Shown here: positions 21,969 through 34,154 of the stretch, piece by piece
Position numbering within the stretch: position 1 is the stretch's first letter
How the letters are laid out: each line of letters starts with the position of its first letter
Origin: Lophium mytilinum
Lineage: Eukaryota; Ascomycota; Dothideomycetes; Mytilinidiales; Mytilinidiaceae
DNA length: 64,000 bases
Assembly: GCA_010093605.1 (NCBI GenBank)
Contig: MU004181.1
Coordinates: 1,948,060-2,012,059 of the forward strand
Direction of reading: 5' to 3'
Made by a program: the position numbers and the translations under genes
Notes under the pieces: generated by a model
Seen by the model: the letters and a program-made list of their open reading frames with translations, nothing else
Databases searched by the model: none
Told to the model about the DNA's origin: nothing

Positions 21969-22832
21969 CTTCCGTCAATTCAGGATGGTCGTTGAGTTGG
22001 CTAAGTGGTGAAGCCGTGGAATCGAGCCAATGCACATCTATCTGTCTTCACAACGGTTGGAAGCTACGGCTCAAGGGTATCGCTAACAGGGATACGAAGA
22101 CACAGCACGGCTTGATAAGAGAATACGCAATTGAGGAAGAGGAGAAAGGGTGAGTAGGCCAGACAGCATGCTGCCGAAGGGCAAACGAGGTATTGCTCGG
22201 ACAAGTCTTCCCAGCGGAGTCATGTCGGAGCTCGAGTCGGCGTATGCCATGGTCCCTGCAAGCAACTGGGCCAACTGCTGAGGTACGGATGGCAAAAACG
22301 GCTCTTAGTAGACGGCGGGTGGGGAGGAGGTTGTATACAGCCAATTGGGGGTGCAGGCTGGCCGCGGGGGGTGCCGTGTGTGCCGAGTTCGCGATGCAAG
22401 ATGGGTCTTGGTCTGGCACCGAGCAATCTGAGGGACAAGCTTTCCGAGCACTCACCGCACACCTCGACTTGTCCGATTGCGGGGTGACGTGCCCCGCCAT
22501 TGCTGGTAGATATAGGTAGACATCTTCCGACCGTAGAAACATCAATTTGTTCATTTTGATCACTTTAATCTACCAATTGACCGTGCTCAAGCTCGAGAGA
22601 CGTTATTCGAATATGTCGAGCCCACCAGCCCTAGGCTCGCTACTCATTCCATCCCGATTCCGGCCACCTTTGTCCAATCCACGGCGACGCCTCCGCCCAT
22701 AAACTAATCCAGGCACTGTGGCGTCATCGCCCTTCTCAAATAACTCATTGACATTCCTCAATTCTCAAACCCATCCTCAACCACATTTGCGTCTACAACT
22801 AAACTACCCTCACATCGACAAACTCCACAACC
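21969..22832. other. Divergent promoter region
   Basis: About 860 bp between the MFS gene (-) and the methyltransferase gene (+). No supported gene; overlapping open frames on both strands have no domain signature. Confidence 0.5.
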
Positions 22833-23783
22833 ATGTCCTCCGACCCCCAACCCCCCGCTCCCGCCCCCTTTTACACCGTCAACGAAGTCCGCACGCGCCT
22901 CCAATCCCACTTCCTCGACGCCGACCCCAGCCAACACCCCTCACGCTGGGACGACCTCTGGAAATCCCAAGACTTCCTCCCCTGGGACCGGGGCACCTGG
23001 AACCCCGCGCTCGCCGACGTGCTCAGCGAACAAACCGCCCTCCTCGGCACTCCCACCATTCTCGACGAAGCCACCGGCGTCAAGCGGCGCAAACGCGCGC
23101 TGGTCCCCGGCTGCGGCAAAGGCTACGACGTGCTGCTGCTCGCGAGCTTCGGCTACGACAGCTACGGCGTCGAGGCGTCCGCGAACGCCGTGCGGGCGTG
23201 CGAGAAGTACGCAGCAGACGCGGCGGATGCGTATCCGGCGCGGGATACGGAGGTGGGGAGCGGGAGTGTGAAGTTTTTGTTTGGGGATTTTTTCAAGGAT
23301 GAGTGGGTCGAGGGGGTGGATGGGGGGTTGGGGGATGGGTTTGATGTTATTTATGATTATACGGTGAGTTCTGTACACGCTCGTTTGGATTCTGTGGACG
23401 AGTGTTGCGAGTGAGTGAGTGCTGACGCGGTTGTTTTGTATTAGTTCCTATGTGCTCTACCGCCCTCGCTTCGGCCGTCCTGGGCCGCGAGACAGTCGCA
23501 GCTCCTCGCGCCCACGGCCCGTTTGATTTGCCTCGAGTTCCCGACGCATAAGAGTCCTTCGTCTGGAGGCCCGCCGTGGGCGCTGCCGCCGGTGGTGTAT
23601 GAGGAGATACTTGCGAGGCCGGGCGAGGAGGTGACGTATGATGAGGATATGAATGTGATAGTGCAGACACCGGTGAGGGACAACGAGAAAGCGCTGGAGC
23701 GTTTAGCACATTGGCAGCCGGAGCGGACGCATGAAGCTGGGATAGGCACCGATTGGGTTAGCATATGGAAGCACAAGTATTGA
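22833..23783 (+). CDS. TPMT-family thiol/halide methyltransferase
   Basis: S-adenosylmethionine-dependent methyltransferase of the thiopurine S-methyltransferase superfamily; fungal and plant members methylate thiols or halides. Exons 22833-23363 and 23445-23783 (81-nt intron), 289 aa. Visible: the N-terminal RWDDLWKSQDFLPWDRGTWNP block, SAM motif I as LVPGCGKGYDVLLLASFG followed by YGVEAS, FLFGDFFKDEW, and DVIYDYTFLCALPPSLRPSWA, the family's post-II block, which is split by the intron. The C-terminal WQPERTHEAGIGTDWVSIWK matches the family end. Probably cytosolic. It converges on the OTU gene with 57 bp between stop codons. Confidence 0.9.
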
Positions 23784-23840
23784 TGTTGTGGTGACTTGGG
23801 GATGCCGGTGGATGGTGGAGGTAGCCTGAGAGCAAAAGCT

Positions 23841-24836
23841 TCACGGCGCTTTCCGCAGCGAGTTGTAATGCTCGCCTAATCCAAAGTTGTGATGGTAGTA
23901 CCCTAGCCAAATCACCTTCTTATCGTCGCCTGTAGCAGTACTGTCCTCGGCCGGAGTTATCTCGTCCACGGTCCCGTTCGCCTGGAGCACATTGATCTGT
24001 ATCCCATACTGTCTCGCCAGCGCCATGAGCTCCACATGGCCGCCCCACTCCCCTGTCTCTCGTATCTTACGCAGATACTCGTCAACAGGCTCTTCCATGA
24101 ATCCAGCAAAGTCGTCTGGATTCTGCTCAATGAAGTCCGCAGCAGCATACCTCACAAGCTTATATGACGGCAACTTCTTTTCCGCTTCGCCGACCCCGTC
24201 CAGCTGCTTGTCCGCTATTGTAGGTTGTATGCGTGGGTTCAGCCCCAGCCCGGCCTGGTCCATCTGGTCAGCAACAGCTGAGTACATGCAGTGTCCATCC
24301 GCTCGGATCTCCTTTTCCTGCAATTTGTACTTCGAGAAATGGCCCCGCATGTTAATGCGTTCTTGCTCCCGCAAATCCGGCATGGAAGCTGCTTCAGCGG
24401 CGGCCTGGGCAGCGAGAGCGTCCTGCTCGGCAGCGCGACGCGCGAGCCTTGCTTTAGCCCGGTTTTGCTTCTTTCGAGGCTCGCTGGAGGCCGGGGAATC
24501 TGCGGATTCGGAGGGAGGGGAGGATATCGATGTGTTCTGAAGTGATTCTGCTATGCCGTTGGTAATTGTTTCCGGGTCGTCTTCAGCTTCCGCCTCTGGG
24601 CTCTGTTCAATGGAGGCCTCGTCCTTCGCTATACTGCCATTCTCCCCGTTCAGAGCTGCCAGCTCTTGAGAATGACGTTCTTTCAGCTCACTCTCAAGCG
24701 TGGCACACTCGTCGTTCACGCCCTTCCTCGTCTTTTTGCTCGCAGATTTCTTTTTCTGCGTAATGCGGGCCTGGAGGTCGCGGTGTTCTCTGCGGTGGCG
24801 CGTTTGGAGGGCTTCTAAGGTCTCTAGAGGGCCCAT
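23841..24836 (-). CDS. OTU-domain cysteine protease (OTUD6/OTU2-like)
   Basis: Deubiquitinase-type cysteine protease, 331 aa, single exon. The N-terminal half is a charged coiled coil (LETLEALQTRHRREHRDLQARI..., Lys-rich) as in OTUD6B and yeast Otu2. The catalytic OTU domain occupies about residues 165-331. The D-G-H-C-M-YSAVADQ motif carries the catalytic Asp and Cys, WGGHVELMALARQYGIQI is the core helix, and the active-site His lies in LGEHYNSLR close to the C-terminus. Family members are linked to ribosome/translation regulation; that role is inferred here. Confidence 0.93.
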   Translation of the reverse strand: MGPLETLEALQTRHRREHRDLQARITQKKKSASKKTRKGVNDECATLESELKERHSQELAALNGENGSIAKDEASIEQSPEAEAEDDPETITNGIAESLQNTSISSPPSESADSPASSEPRKKQNRAKARLARRAAEQDALAAQAAAEAASMPDLREQERINMRGHFSKYKLQEKEIRADGHCMYSAVADQMDQAGLGLNPRIQPTIADKQLDGVGEAEKKLPSYKLVRYAAADFIEQNPDDFAGFMEEPVDEYLRKIRETGEWGGHVELMALARQYGIQINVLQANGTVDEITPAEDSTATGDDKKVIWLGYYHHNFGLGEHYNSLRKAP

Positions 24837-25221
24837 GGCGTCGAAGAAGCTTTAGATCTACTTGCCAGGTAGATAGATCACTCAAGGCTGCAGTTAAGAG
24901 CTCGAGTGTAGGTGGGGGAAGTGGACAGGTTTCGAGGTGGATTTTGCGGACCTAAGAATAGACGGCGGAGTTGCCGAAAAGCACGTGATGTCCTTAAAAC
25001 TACATGTCCGCGTCTAGCTTTCACTCTGTGTCAATATCAGAGCATGCTAGTGCAAATTGCATGTGAGACTTTACGAAAGTTATAAAGAGCTGTATTTTTA
25101 AGATTAAGTATTATAGGACCTCTATATAAACTCCACCCAAATGCCGCCTAACGGAACTAAAACCTCCCAAGCCTATATCATTAAACATGAATCACCATCT
25201 TCTCCCTGCCAAGCAACCCTT
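24837..25221. other. Intergenic region
   Basis: About 385 bp, promoter of the OTU gene and 3' flank of the peroxidase gene. No other feature seen. Confidence 0.5.
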
Positions 25222-28200
25222 CTATATCATGGCTTGATACATACTCAGCCGGTCCCCTGCCCCGCAGAACTCATTCGAGTTCCCTGGACACAAGAAGCTA
25301 CAGTCTCCTTCACTAGCAACAGTCGTCGGATTCGCAAACGTATTCCCGCAATAGCACTCGGTTCCATACTCCGTCCCAAAGTACGTATAACCCGCGCAGA
25401 AAGTCGCACATTCCTCGACCGTCATCGAATTATCAAACAGATACTTCGCATCCAACGCCCTGTTGCCAACGGAGTCGGTATGGCACGAGAGGTAGCTGTA
25501 TCCAGAAACTATTGGATTAGACGGTCCGGTGTGTGATGTGCTACTCTTGAAAAGGTTCATCCGACCGCCCGCGCCGCACGTTTCGGTCGCATCGCCGGAG
25601 CAGGTGAAGGAGCAGTCGGTTTCCGGCGCTGTGTCGGTGGGGTTGGTGAAGCTGTCGCCGCAATAGCACTCGGACCCGTATTCGACGCCGAAGTAGTTGT
25701 AGCCTGAGCAGAAAGCAGCGCAGGAAGCGTATGTCGTGGTGCCGGTGGATTGTGTTTTGGCAGTCAAAACGCGGGCGTAGACTAGATCGGTGTGGCAGCC
25801 TTGGTAGTCATATCCGGCGAGGGTGGGACCCGCAGCGCTAGAAGAGGTGGTTGATGAGGACGACGACGTGGAAGCGACTGAGGGCGTTGGTGTCGTTGAG
25901 GTTGAGGCAGCCGCTGTAATTGTGGAAGAGAAGGAAGAGGCACTACTAGAAGCTGCTGCGCTGCTTGTAGACGATGAGGAGCTAGAAGCGCTACTGGAAA
26001 CGGCTGATTTCCTGTAAATGTTGAGACGGTTTCCAGCTCCGCAGTACTCCTGACTATTTCCAGCGCAGGCCATCGAACAGTCAGATGCAGACTGATTTGT
26101 GCTAGTCGTAGCAAGACTCGCGCCGCAGTAGCATTCTCTGCCGTATTCAACACCAAAGTAAGTCGATCCACCGCAGAAGGAAGCACAACTCTCCACGGTG
26201 AGATCGTCAGCCGCAGTAGAAGAATCAGCGAGAGCTCGTCCTCCTTGTGCTTCGCTGAAGCAGCCTTGATAAGTGTAGCCTGCGATCGTTGGATTTGTGA
26301 CTGGGGCATATTTCAGGTTCTTGTATGCGCTGATACGGCTGGATCCACCACAATACTCATCGGTATTGCCAGGGCAAGCCACATTGCACTCTGACACTCC
26401 AGCACGAGTGCTCGAAGCATCTCGAGAGTTGCCACAGTAGCACTCTCCCCCAAACTCTACTCCGAAATACTGAAATTTGCTACAATCTGACGCACACTTC
26501 TCCACTGTGAGGCTATTGTCGTAGAAAACGGCGGCTGAAAACGCCCGAGAAGCAGAAGAGTCCGTGTAGCAGCCTTGGTATGAGAAGGCCAAAGAAGAAG
26601 GCGTCGAAGATGGAGCAGAGGGGCTTAGAGTTGCGCAGGTGCTTGGCAGAAGAGTAACGTTTTTGTAATTATCGGCAGCACTTCCCGCGGACACTCCAAA
26701 TGAGGCGGTCTGTGCCTGAGAGGGATCTAGGGAATAGGTGGCCGCATAGAGATTATACGAACCAATCGCAGTCTGCGATGCCATAGCCGCCGAAACTGTA
26801 GATAGAGTAGGAACGATGATTCCATTGCTTCTTGGGATCTTCAGGGTGAGCTGGAGTTGTACGGAATTCGATGCGGTATTCCGGACCTAGGGTGTCGATT
26901 AGCCTTCAATGATATCTGCAAATGGTAGATAGAACTCACAGCAGCGACGACGGTTAGACTACGCTGCCCATTGGCATCGTTGGTCGAGCTGAGGCAGCTC
27001 TGTGGGGACTGCAACATGATCGTGTCTTGGATGGCAAATCCGGCACCATTATTGTCATGTAGCTCCGTAGACCCGTCGATGAGGGTCACAAGTACATTGA
27101 ATGATGAGATTGAGGTACTAGCGTCAAGGTTGGCGGAAAATCCATAGAACTTTACTTTTGGTCAGCATGCGTTCTAATTCGTTGACGTGAAGACTTACAG
27201 TAAAGCTATCGTCGAACCCGTTGGCAGTTCCTTTGAACGCTGTATCGATATTGTCACTCGCAGAATTCCCACTGCGGTCTTTATAGACAAGCTGGACACT
27301 GGCGACCTGGCTTGCTGTGCGAACGGTTGTCCGAATTCGAATGTCACCAGTAAAAGAGATACTCGCTCCTCCTGCAACCAAGGTCAACTGAAGAGCATAT
27401 GGTTTGACTTCATATGGTACAATTGGATCCGTAAGAACAGTCCCTTTTGGCACAACTTCAATCATCTTTTGAAGCATGGTCGAACAGAGGCTGGCGAAGG
27501 TTGTGGGGTTCGTCATTGCTTTGATAGTAACGTTTCCGTCAGCTGCGAAGACTCTCCCATCCGAGTTCTCCGCTTTGGCAATCGACGGGCCGACCACAAG
27601 AGGGTTCAAAGTAGACCCAGAGACGTATTCAGTCGCAACCTTATTGTCGAAGGATTGTGTAGTGTCGAAGTCCTTAACACCATTCGAGTTTGCAGCAGAT
27701 GCTACCGGGACGATTTCTGGAAAATTGCTGGAATGGACACCCCCGAGAGTATGTCCGCATGCAACGACAGCGATCATCTCCGTTGTGTTGAATCCCATCC
27801 TGAGGAACTGATTCTGAAAAATGCTGATCGCGTTCTGCGGTAGCGGAACTCCAGAATCTCCGCCTTTGGTGGCATCAATTCTTCCAGTCTTAATAGCTAC
27901 CACAGGCCCACCACAGGATCGCACGGCGGTGTACATCCCCATTGCGATGATGTCGGACATTGACGATCGACTCGAAAAGAATGGCGCATACGTGGTGAGC
28001 GTTGTATTGAATGCGGGCCCAATATTTTCGCCTCCATTGGTCTCAAATACGAGGGACGCATCAAGACCTCCAATGCCTTGGACTGCGTTTCCAGTCGCCA
28101 TGTCGTGGAAAGCGGTTCGAATCCATTCGGCTGCAGCAACTCGTCCGGCTCCCTGGGCAGAATAAGAGCAAGGGGTTACGGCAGCTGAGAATCCACGAGA

Positions 28201-28332
28201 TCGGTAGCCGGTATTTAGGAGCATGATATCCTCCAACTCGTCCACTGAAGAAGGCCATGTTGGCACAGCGGATACTCCTGGTTGCAGAACCGACAGGACC
28301 CACACGAGGATCGGCAACGAGAGGGCGATCAT
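25222..28332 (-). CDS. Secreted haem peroxidase with four WSC domains
   Basis: Extracellular class II-like peroxidase fused to WSC carbohydrate-binding modules, about 1002 aa. Exons 28332-27199, 27149-26940 and 26886-25222 (introns of 49 and 53 nt). Signal peptide at residues 1-22 (cleavage near VSA-VP). Distal haem residues are R72 and H76 (IRTAFHD); the proximal ligand is H194 (VACGHTLGG). A beta-rich linker domain follows. Four WSC repeats (Y-x-GC...CYCG...CxGNxxExCG...R) fill the C-terminal half, with a Ser/Ala/Thr-rich spacer between repeats 2 and 3. No GPI signal is seen. Likely acts on cell-wall polysaccharides or phenolics; the substrate is unknown. Confidence 0.93.
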
Positions 28333-29070
28333 GTTTGCAGGCTAAATGAACGGCACAGCGAAAGACAAACAGCGCAGCGCAGCGAGTGATGGCGCTGGCC
28401 AAAAACGCAGGTGGAGAGAACGGGAAGAAACGAGTGGGCAGAGACAGATTTGCTCTCAAGCGGGCTCTACGGTCTATATCATGCCGGCCGAGTCGCTACT
28501 TTGCTTGGGAGGCAGCTTTCAGGGCGTGTCAAGAAAGACCGAGACTCTCAGAGCCGGCGACTGTCTGCGGGACGGCGTTAGACTTCAGGTCGCATGAGCC
28601 AGCCATATCTTATGCAAGCGCCACAGGCAATCGGGAATAACGCAAACAGAGGAAAGACACTCTAAACATAGCCGACAGGGCGAGACTTTGACAGCGGGAA
28701 GAGACGGTGGTTCGAGAGCAGTCGCTGACCCCTGAGGGCAGGGCTGAGCGGGAGCGGCACATCGCCAAACCAGACACGCGCTATAGCAAGATCGGACCTA
28801 GCGGTCAACTTGCCAATACCTTATGCATAATTGTGCAGGAGAAACGGGTCGGATGCAGGGGCAAGTGGCTTCGGAGACTTGCGTGGCGGTGGAGATTGAA
28901 GAAACCCTGATATTGCTTGGGCGTCTGAGCTAGCCTCATTCGGAGCAAGCTGGGCGACAATAGACGGATTTCAGAGACGAATCGCACGGCCGTAGGAGGA
29001 AATTCGCCACGTAAATCGGTGTGATGAGGCTTAAGCTACTGCAGGCCCCTGGTTAGCTCGGTATTCATAA
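28333..29070. other. Intergenic region, peroxidase promoter
   Basis: About 740 bp of normal base composition up to the edge of the AT-rich transposon block. No supported gene. Confidence 0.5.
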
Positions 29071-32000
29071 ATTTTCATAAAATGCCCACTAGTAGGGGGC
29101 CCCCTAGTTAGCGGTATACCTAGTGTAAGGCCTGTATGCCCGGAGACCTTAGATAAGGTCTCTAATTAAGGTAGCTCGTGCAGGCCGTATATAGTAAGGC
29201 GCCGCTAAGATAAGGCTGCTAGCCCGTTCTATTTTATTATAGCCCTAATAATCTATAGATTCTTCTAAGAATTCTTAACTTTCTTATATTATAATTACCT
29301 ATACTATAATTAAGGCCTAAGGCTATATATAAGGCTATAAAGAAGGCCTAAGGCTATATAGAAGGTTAAATATATAATAAGATTTATATTTATAATACTA
29401 TTTTTAATAGAAATAGCCGGCTAATAATATAGAGAGAGGAGAGAAAGTAGAAGGCATAGAAATATTATAGAAAGCCCTTAACTAAATATTTAAGAGGAGG
29501 AAGATCTATACGCTATTTTATTAGTAGTAGAATTACCCTATTATAATTTATTATTAGCTTCTACCTTAAATTCTTATAATCTCTATATAAACCTTAATTT
29601 TTATTATATTATAATATTCTCTTACTAGCCTAATATTTTCTCTCTTCTTAATACTGCGCCTAGAGTTCTGTAGCTATATAGAGTTCTATAGCCGCGCGTA
29701 GTTCTATAGCTGCGCGCAGTTCTATAATACGCGCCGCTACTCTTCTATTTAATTATTTCTTACTCTAAGTCTTTAGTAATACCTCTATAGCCTCTATAGG
29801 CTCCTCTATAGGCCCTAGGGCCTTACCGCGCGCTCTATAAGATTAACGCGAATAAATAGCTAGAGCTTATTAAGCTAGATAATAATATAGATAATATTCT
29901 ATAGACTTAAGAGTACTCTAAGGTAGAGAATAAAAATACCTTAATAGTTCTTCCACCCTTTTATAATATTATTTCTCTAGAAACACGTAAGTAATTAAGG
30001 CCGGCTAAGCAGCTCTACTTTATTAAGCTACTAAACTAGTACCGCTACTAGGCCCGTAAGCGTTAGCTTAAGGCGTATATAGAGAGGATAGTAGTAATAA
30101 TAAATAAGCTTACGGGCTGTATAGAGCGCGGCTATAACTTCTATAATAGATATAATTAGTTAAAGAATAAAATTAATAAGAGAATCGCCATCTAAAAGAG
30201 TAAGAGAGAGGAGACTAGAATAGTATAGAGAGATAATAAGTACCTATAGCAGCTTAACGTCTTTATTATAAAGGCGGCGGATATAAATAAGGTAATTAAA
30301 AAGAAGCTCTAAGGCCTGCCTAAGGCATAAACCTATAATAGCTAGCGGCAGGCTATTATTATTAACCTTACGCGCTTAATTAGTATAAAGAGAGGAATTA
30401 ATAATATTAATGCACTAGAGGAGGCGCCGCGGCCTTAGCGGAGGCCTAGTAGAGGACCTTTACGCCGCGGGGGGTTTACAGCCGCATACTGCATGCGTTA
30501 AAAGGTTAAGAAGCGTTAAATTACTTATGTAGATAAGAGAGAGAGGCGCTGTACGGCTAAGGCTAAGGCTTAAATTAAGAGGATAATAGCGGGATAGAGA
30601 GAGTTATTTAAGGCCTTTATACGGGGCCTAGTAATTTCTATCTAGGCTATAATAGATTCTACTTAAATAGTAAGTAACTATAAGAAGCTATAGGTATTCT
30701 ACTATACTACTAATTAACTATACTATAAGAGGGCGATTACTAATATAGAAAAGATATAGAGAGACTTTAAGCAGCTATTTTATATTTAAACTAAGGTAAC
30801 TAAGGGCGCTAAGTATAGTAGAACTCTTGGTAAGGTTACTAGTAATATAGAACGTGCAATTAATAATAATAGAGGAAGAAAGAAAAGTATTATTAATAGA
30901 GGAGAGAATAAGAGGGTATTATTAGCGGAGGAATATAGCCCTATAGAGGTGGCTAGCCTAGCTAGCCTTAATTTAGGGCCTAATACCCCTAGAGACTTCT
31001 ATTTTTTTAGTTCTACTTCTTATAACTAATGTATTTTAGACGCTATTACTTATAGGTAGAAAGTAAGTAGTGCAAATTATAGTAGTAACTATTAGCTATA
31101 TTTTCTAGTTATTTTTAAATAAATTAATAGACTTTTAGTGTTAGTTTTATATATGCAAAGTAGATAGATATAAAATTAATATTATCTATAGAGTTTTAAT
31201 TTTCCTCGCTTATTTTGCAAGCTAGCAGGAGCTAAACCTAAATAAACGCGTCTAATTAGCTAATTTCTTATATAATAGGTAGTAGTAATATTAGTTTACA
31301 CGCTAGTAATAAAATAGAAAGGCTATATAAAATAGAAAGGCTATATAAGTATAGTAATACTATAATTTAGCCTACTATAACCTTAATTCTATACTCCTAT
31401 ACGCCCTTTTTAACGCCTAGGTACTTCTTAATATTAGGCGTGCCTATATTATATACGTCTACTATCTAATTACCCTAGAAATAGCTTAAATAATTTATTA
31501 GTAGCACGGTAATAATATAATAGCTTTCTATAGGCAATAATTCCGTTTTTATTACTAACCTAAATAAACTAAAACTCTAGTATTTTAATACTAAACTAAA
31601 GCTATGCTTAATAGCTATATATAGGCTTACTATCTCTCTATTATACTAATATTAATTAGGGCGCTAAGCTATATATTCCTCTAGCCTCCCTTTAAAGGCA
31701 CTAATTATGCCCCATTTATTAATATATGCGGAATTACTATAAAGATACTAAACTTTCTCTAGTAGAAGGTTACTATATAGCTCTACTAGCTTTATAGATA
31801 GCCTAGACTCCTCTATTATTATAAAGTTGCTAGTACTATCTAGAAATAGCCTAGCAAGAGACTAGATTATGCCGTTAGAAGTAATAATAGACTAGAACTT
31901 AAGGTAGTAGTACTTTTTATACCTGGAGTATATTATCTACTAGATCTAGGGGTCCTTTAGCTATATAATTAGGCGAGTAGTTCTATCTATATAGCTCTAG

Positions 32001-32840
32001 ACTTTACTAATACCTAGATAAGGTTCTATAGCTATTATATACTTCTCTAGCTTCTTACGCGTAAGCTGCTGCCTATTCTAGTATAGCCGCTGCTACTACT
32101 AATTTATAAGAAAGATAATAGTATCTCTAAATATAGTATAAAGCTATAAGCGGCTATATCTAAATACTACTAGTATATTACTAAAGTAGTATAGTATTAA
32201 GAGGCGCTAAAGAAGTATATAGAGTAAGAGAATTAGATAAAAATAACGCCCGTAAGTATACTTAATCTTATTAAGCTAGAGAAGTATAGCTAACTATCTA
32301 ATTTTCTTACAGTTAAAGCGCATCTTAAAGCGCGCGCGCTTATTAGTAAGCTTATTATTAAACTAGCGTATAAAGTTAACCTAATTATATAGTAGTAGAT
32401 TGCGTAGTTAAGGAATAAAGCTATTTAGAACCTTATTAACTTTCTCTTTAGCCTTTATCTTATCTATCTTAGCGGCCTTATTATTAGTAAGGGCACATTC
32501 TTTCTTATCTAATAGCTCCGCGAGCTTACCAATATTAATAGCAGCGGCCGCGGCAGCTGCAATACTACCTAGAAGGGCTATAAGGGTAGTAATGCAAGAA
32601 TTATAATAATTTTCTATATTTTAATATGTTTAAATAATTAAAATTAAATAAGATATAGGTGCTAATAGCTAGTAGATAAAATTCTTACCTTATTATACTA
32701 AAATAACATCTAATCTATATTATTAGAGGCTCTGCGCTAATTGCCCGTAACCTTATAATCTATAATACTAAGCCGGGCAGCCTAAGCTATATATAGAGGC
32801 CTTAAACGGGTGGAAATTAAAATCCAATTTTTATGAAAAT
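29071..32840. mobile_element. RIP-degraded PIF/Harbinger-type DNA transposon
   Basis: AT-rich block almost free of CpA and TpG but keeping CpG, the pattern left by RIP; no long reading frame survives. The edges carry a perfect 12-bp inverted pair, ATTTTCATAAAA at 29071-29082 and its complement at 32829-32840. Conceptual translation of the minus strand around 31990-31560, reading through stops, resembles the DDE_Tnp_4 order: KKYxxLKFQSI...SNGI...RLFLDS...EESRL, then SAYxNKxGIISAFKGRL and NREIVSLYIAIKHSFSLV. The catalytic H-D after the glycine-rich step is lost. Exact ends and target duplication are not certain; more than one element may be present. Confidence 0.7.
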
Positions 32841-33378
32841 CACGCGTTAATGGCGGCCAGGGTAGCCCCCTGTGCTAATTTGTTAGTGTCACCACCAAAA
32901 TCGGCACACCTCTTACCCCTCCGAGCCTAGCTGACCGCCGTGCAGATACTAGCGTAATTCCGTTGAAATCCGTCTAATAGTCTCGAACGCCAGCTTCGCA
33001 GATCCGAACAGGGAGCCGCCAACCGAGCGGTGATAGCGAGTCAAGAGCAGCTGAGGGTTGCGGCGCCTTATCATGGCAATGATCTCGCTATGCAAAGAGG
33101 CCATTGACTGACGGCACATTGCAAATCCTTTCTGGAGACCCAGAACTTAGCTGTTTGTGAGGTTGCGAGAAGTAGGAAATGAAGAACGCCGCTGTGATGC
33201 AGCATACATTAGTACTGGCATATACAAGTACGCCTAAGGGGCGAAGGGTTGTACTAAGTAAGCGATGAGCACCAAACGAGGCTGAGCTTCCAACACCACC
33301 TCTCTTGTCACCGCAATGCTAAGAGGATGATTACTTTGCTCTATCCAAAGCTCTCCATGGGAGCCGCCTAAAGATACG
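32841..33378. other. Intergenic region between transposon relic and HET pseudogene
   Basis: About 540 bp of normal composition, no supported gene. Confidence 0.45.
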
Positions 33379-33755
33379 TTCCGATATCTTCCCCTAGCAC
33401 CATTCGAAACCTAAAGCTGTACGGCGAGAAGACGAAGAGCTATAAGCTCAGGTGCGACTTAATCGAAGCAGACCTCAATAAGCCCCCAGCCTTCGACGCC
33501 ATCTCGTACGCATTGGAGAGACAAACACCAGACCATCATATATCATGTAATGGGAAGTGGCTTCTGGTAACGAAGAACTGCTGGGACACTTTGCGACATT
33601 TTCGCCCAAATGACCCATCCGAACATCGCCTTCTTTGGATCGATGAGGCCTGCATCGATCAATCGGTAGGGTCGATATCAGAGAAAAGCAACCCAGTAGC
33701 CCTGATGGGCGGTATATGAAGCAAGGCACAGTGCTTGTTAACATGGCTAGGTAAA
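33379..33755 (+). pseudogene. HET-domain (heterokaryon incompatibility) gene fragment
   Basis: The HET domain is the trigger of fungal non-self recognition proteins. Fragments of its N-terminal half are readable: FRYLPLAPFE in one frame, then after a frameshift IRNLKLY...LIEADL...FDAISYA, the conserved NGKWLLVTKNCWDTLRH, and the hallmark RLLWIDEACIDQS. The frame is then broken by a TGA at 33717-33719, after which the expected SKAQCLLTWLG continues in the same frame. No rest of the domain or C-terminal region follows. A decayed gene next to the transposon relic. Confidence 0.75.
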
Positions 33756-34154
33756 ATACTAGATTTCCACTACTTTCCTCCCCTTTTCAAATGGTTCATG
33801 TGCGTTAATGAGGGTGCTGAATGCCCTAATGAGGTTGAACGGGTGACGGGAAGCATCATATGAAGATATCATGCACACACATGTCTTGCAGAACCGGTGC
33901 AATGATCTCAGAGGTTTCTTTGAATCTGATTCCTACAGTGCATAGTCCTCTTAAAGATCCCAAAAGGGAGAGCCCGCCGCTGTATCTGCAGGCTATCGCA
34001 AAGTAGTGGCCTCATATCCTTCGGTGAGGCCAGAAGTATCAGCCAGGCCGCCCATTCAATCTGACCTAGTTACTATCCGAGAACGCCTAATGTTAGGTAG
34101 TGGTACACCCTCAAACCGCCCGAAGTATCTTCAATGCAGCTTGCAAACCCCAGT
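33756..34154. other. Intergenic region
   Basis: About 400 bp, 3' flank of the exonuclease gene. Nothing recognised. Confidence 0.4.

Noticed and set aside
28105-28125. GGTTCGAATCC, a tRNA B-box-like string
   Set aside because: It lies within the peroxidase coding sequence and no A box or cloverleaf could be drawn around it.
29100-32800. Search for intact genes or a centromere in the AT-rich block
   Set aside because: Transposase-like motifs and stop-riddled frames fit a RIP relic; 3.7 kb is too short to argue for a centromere.
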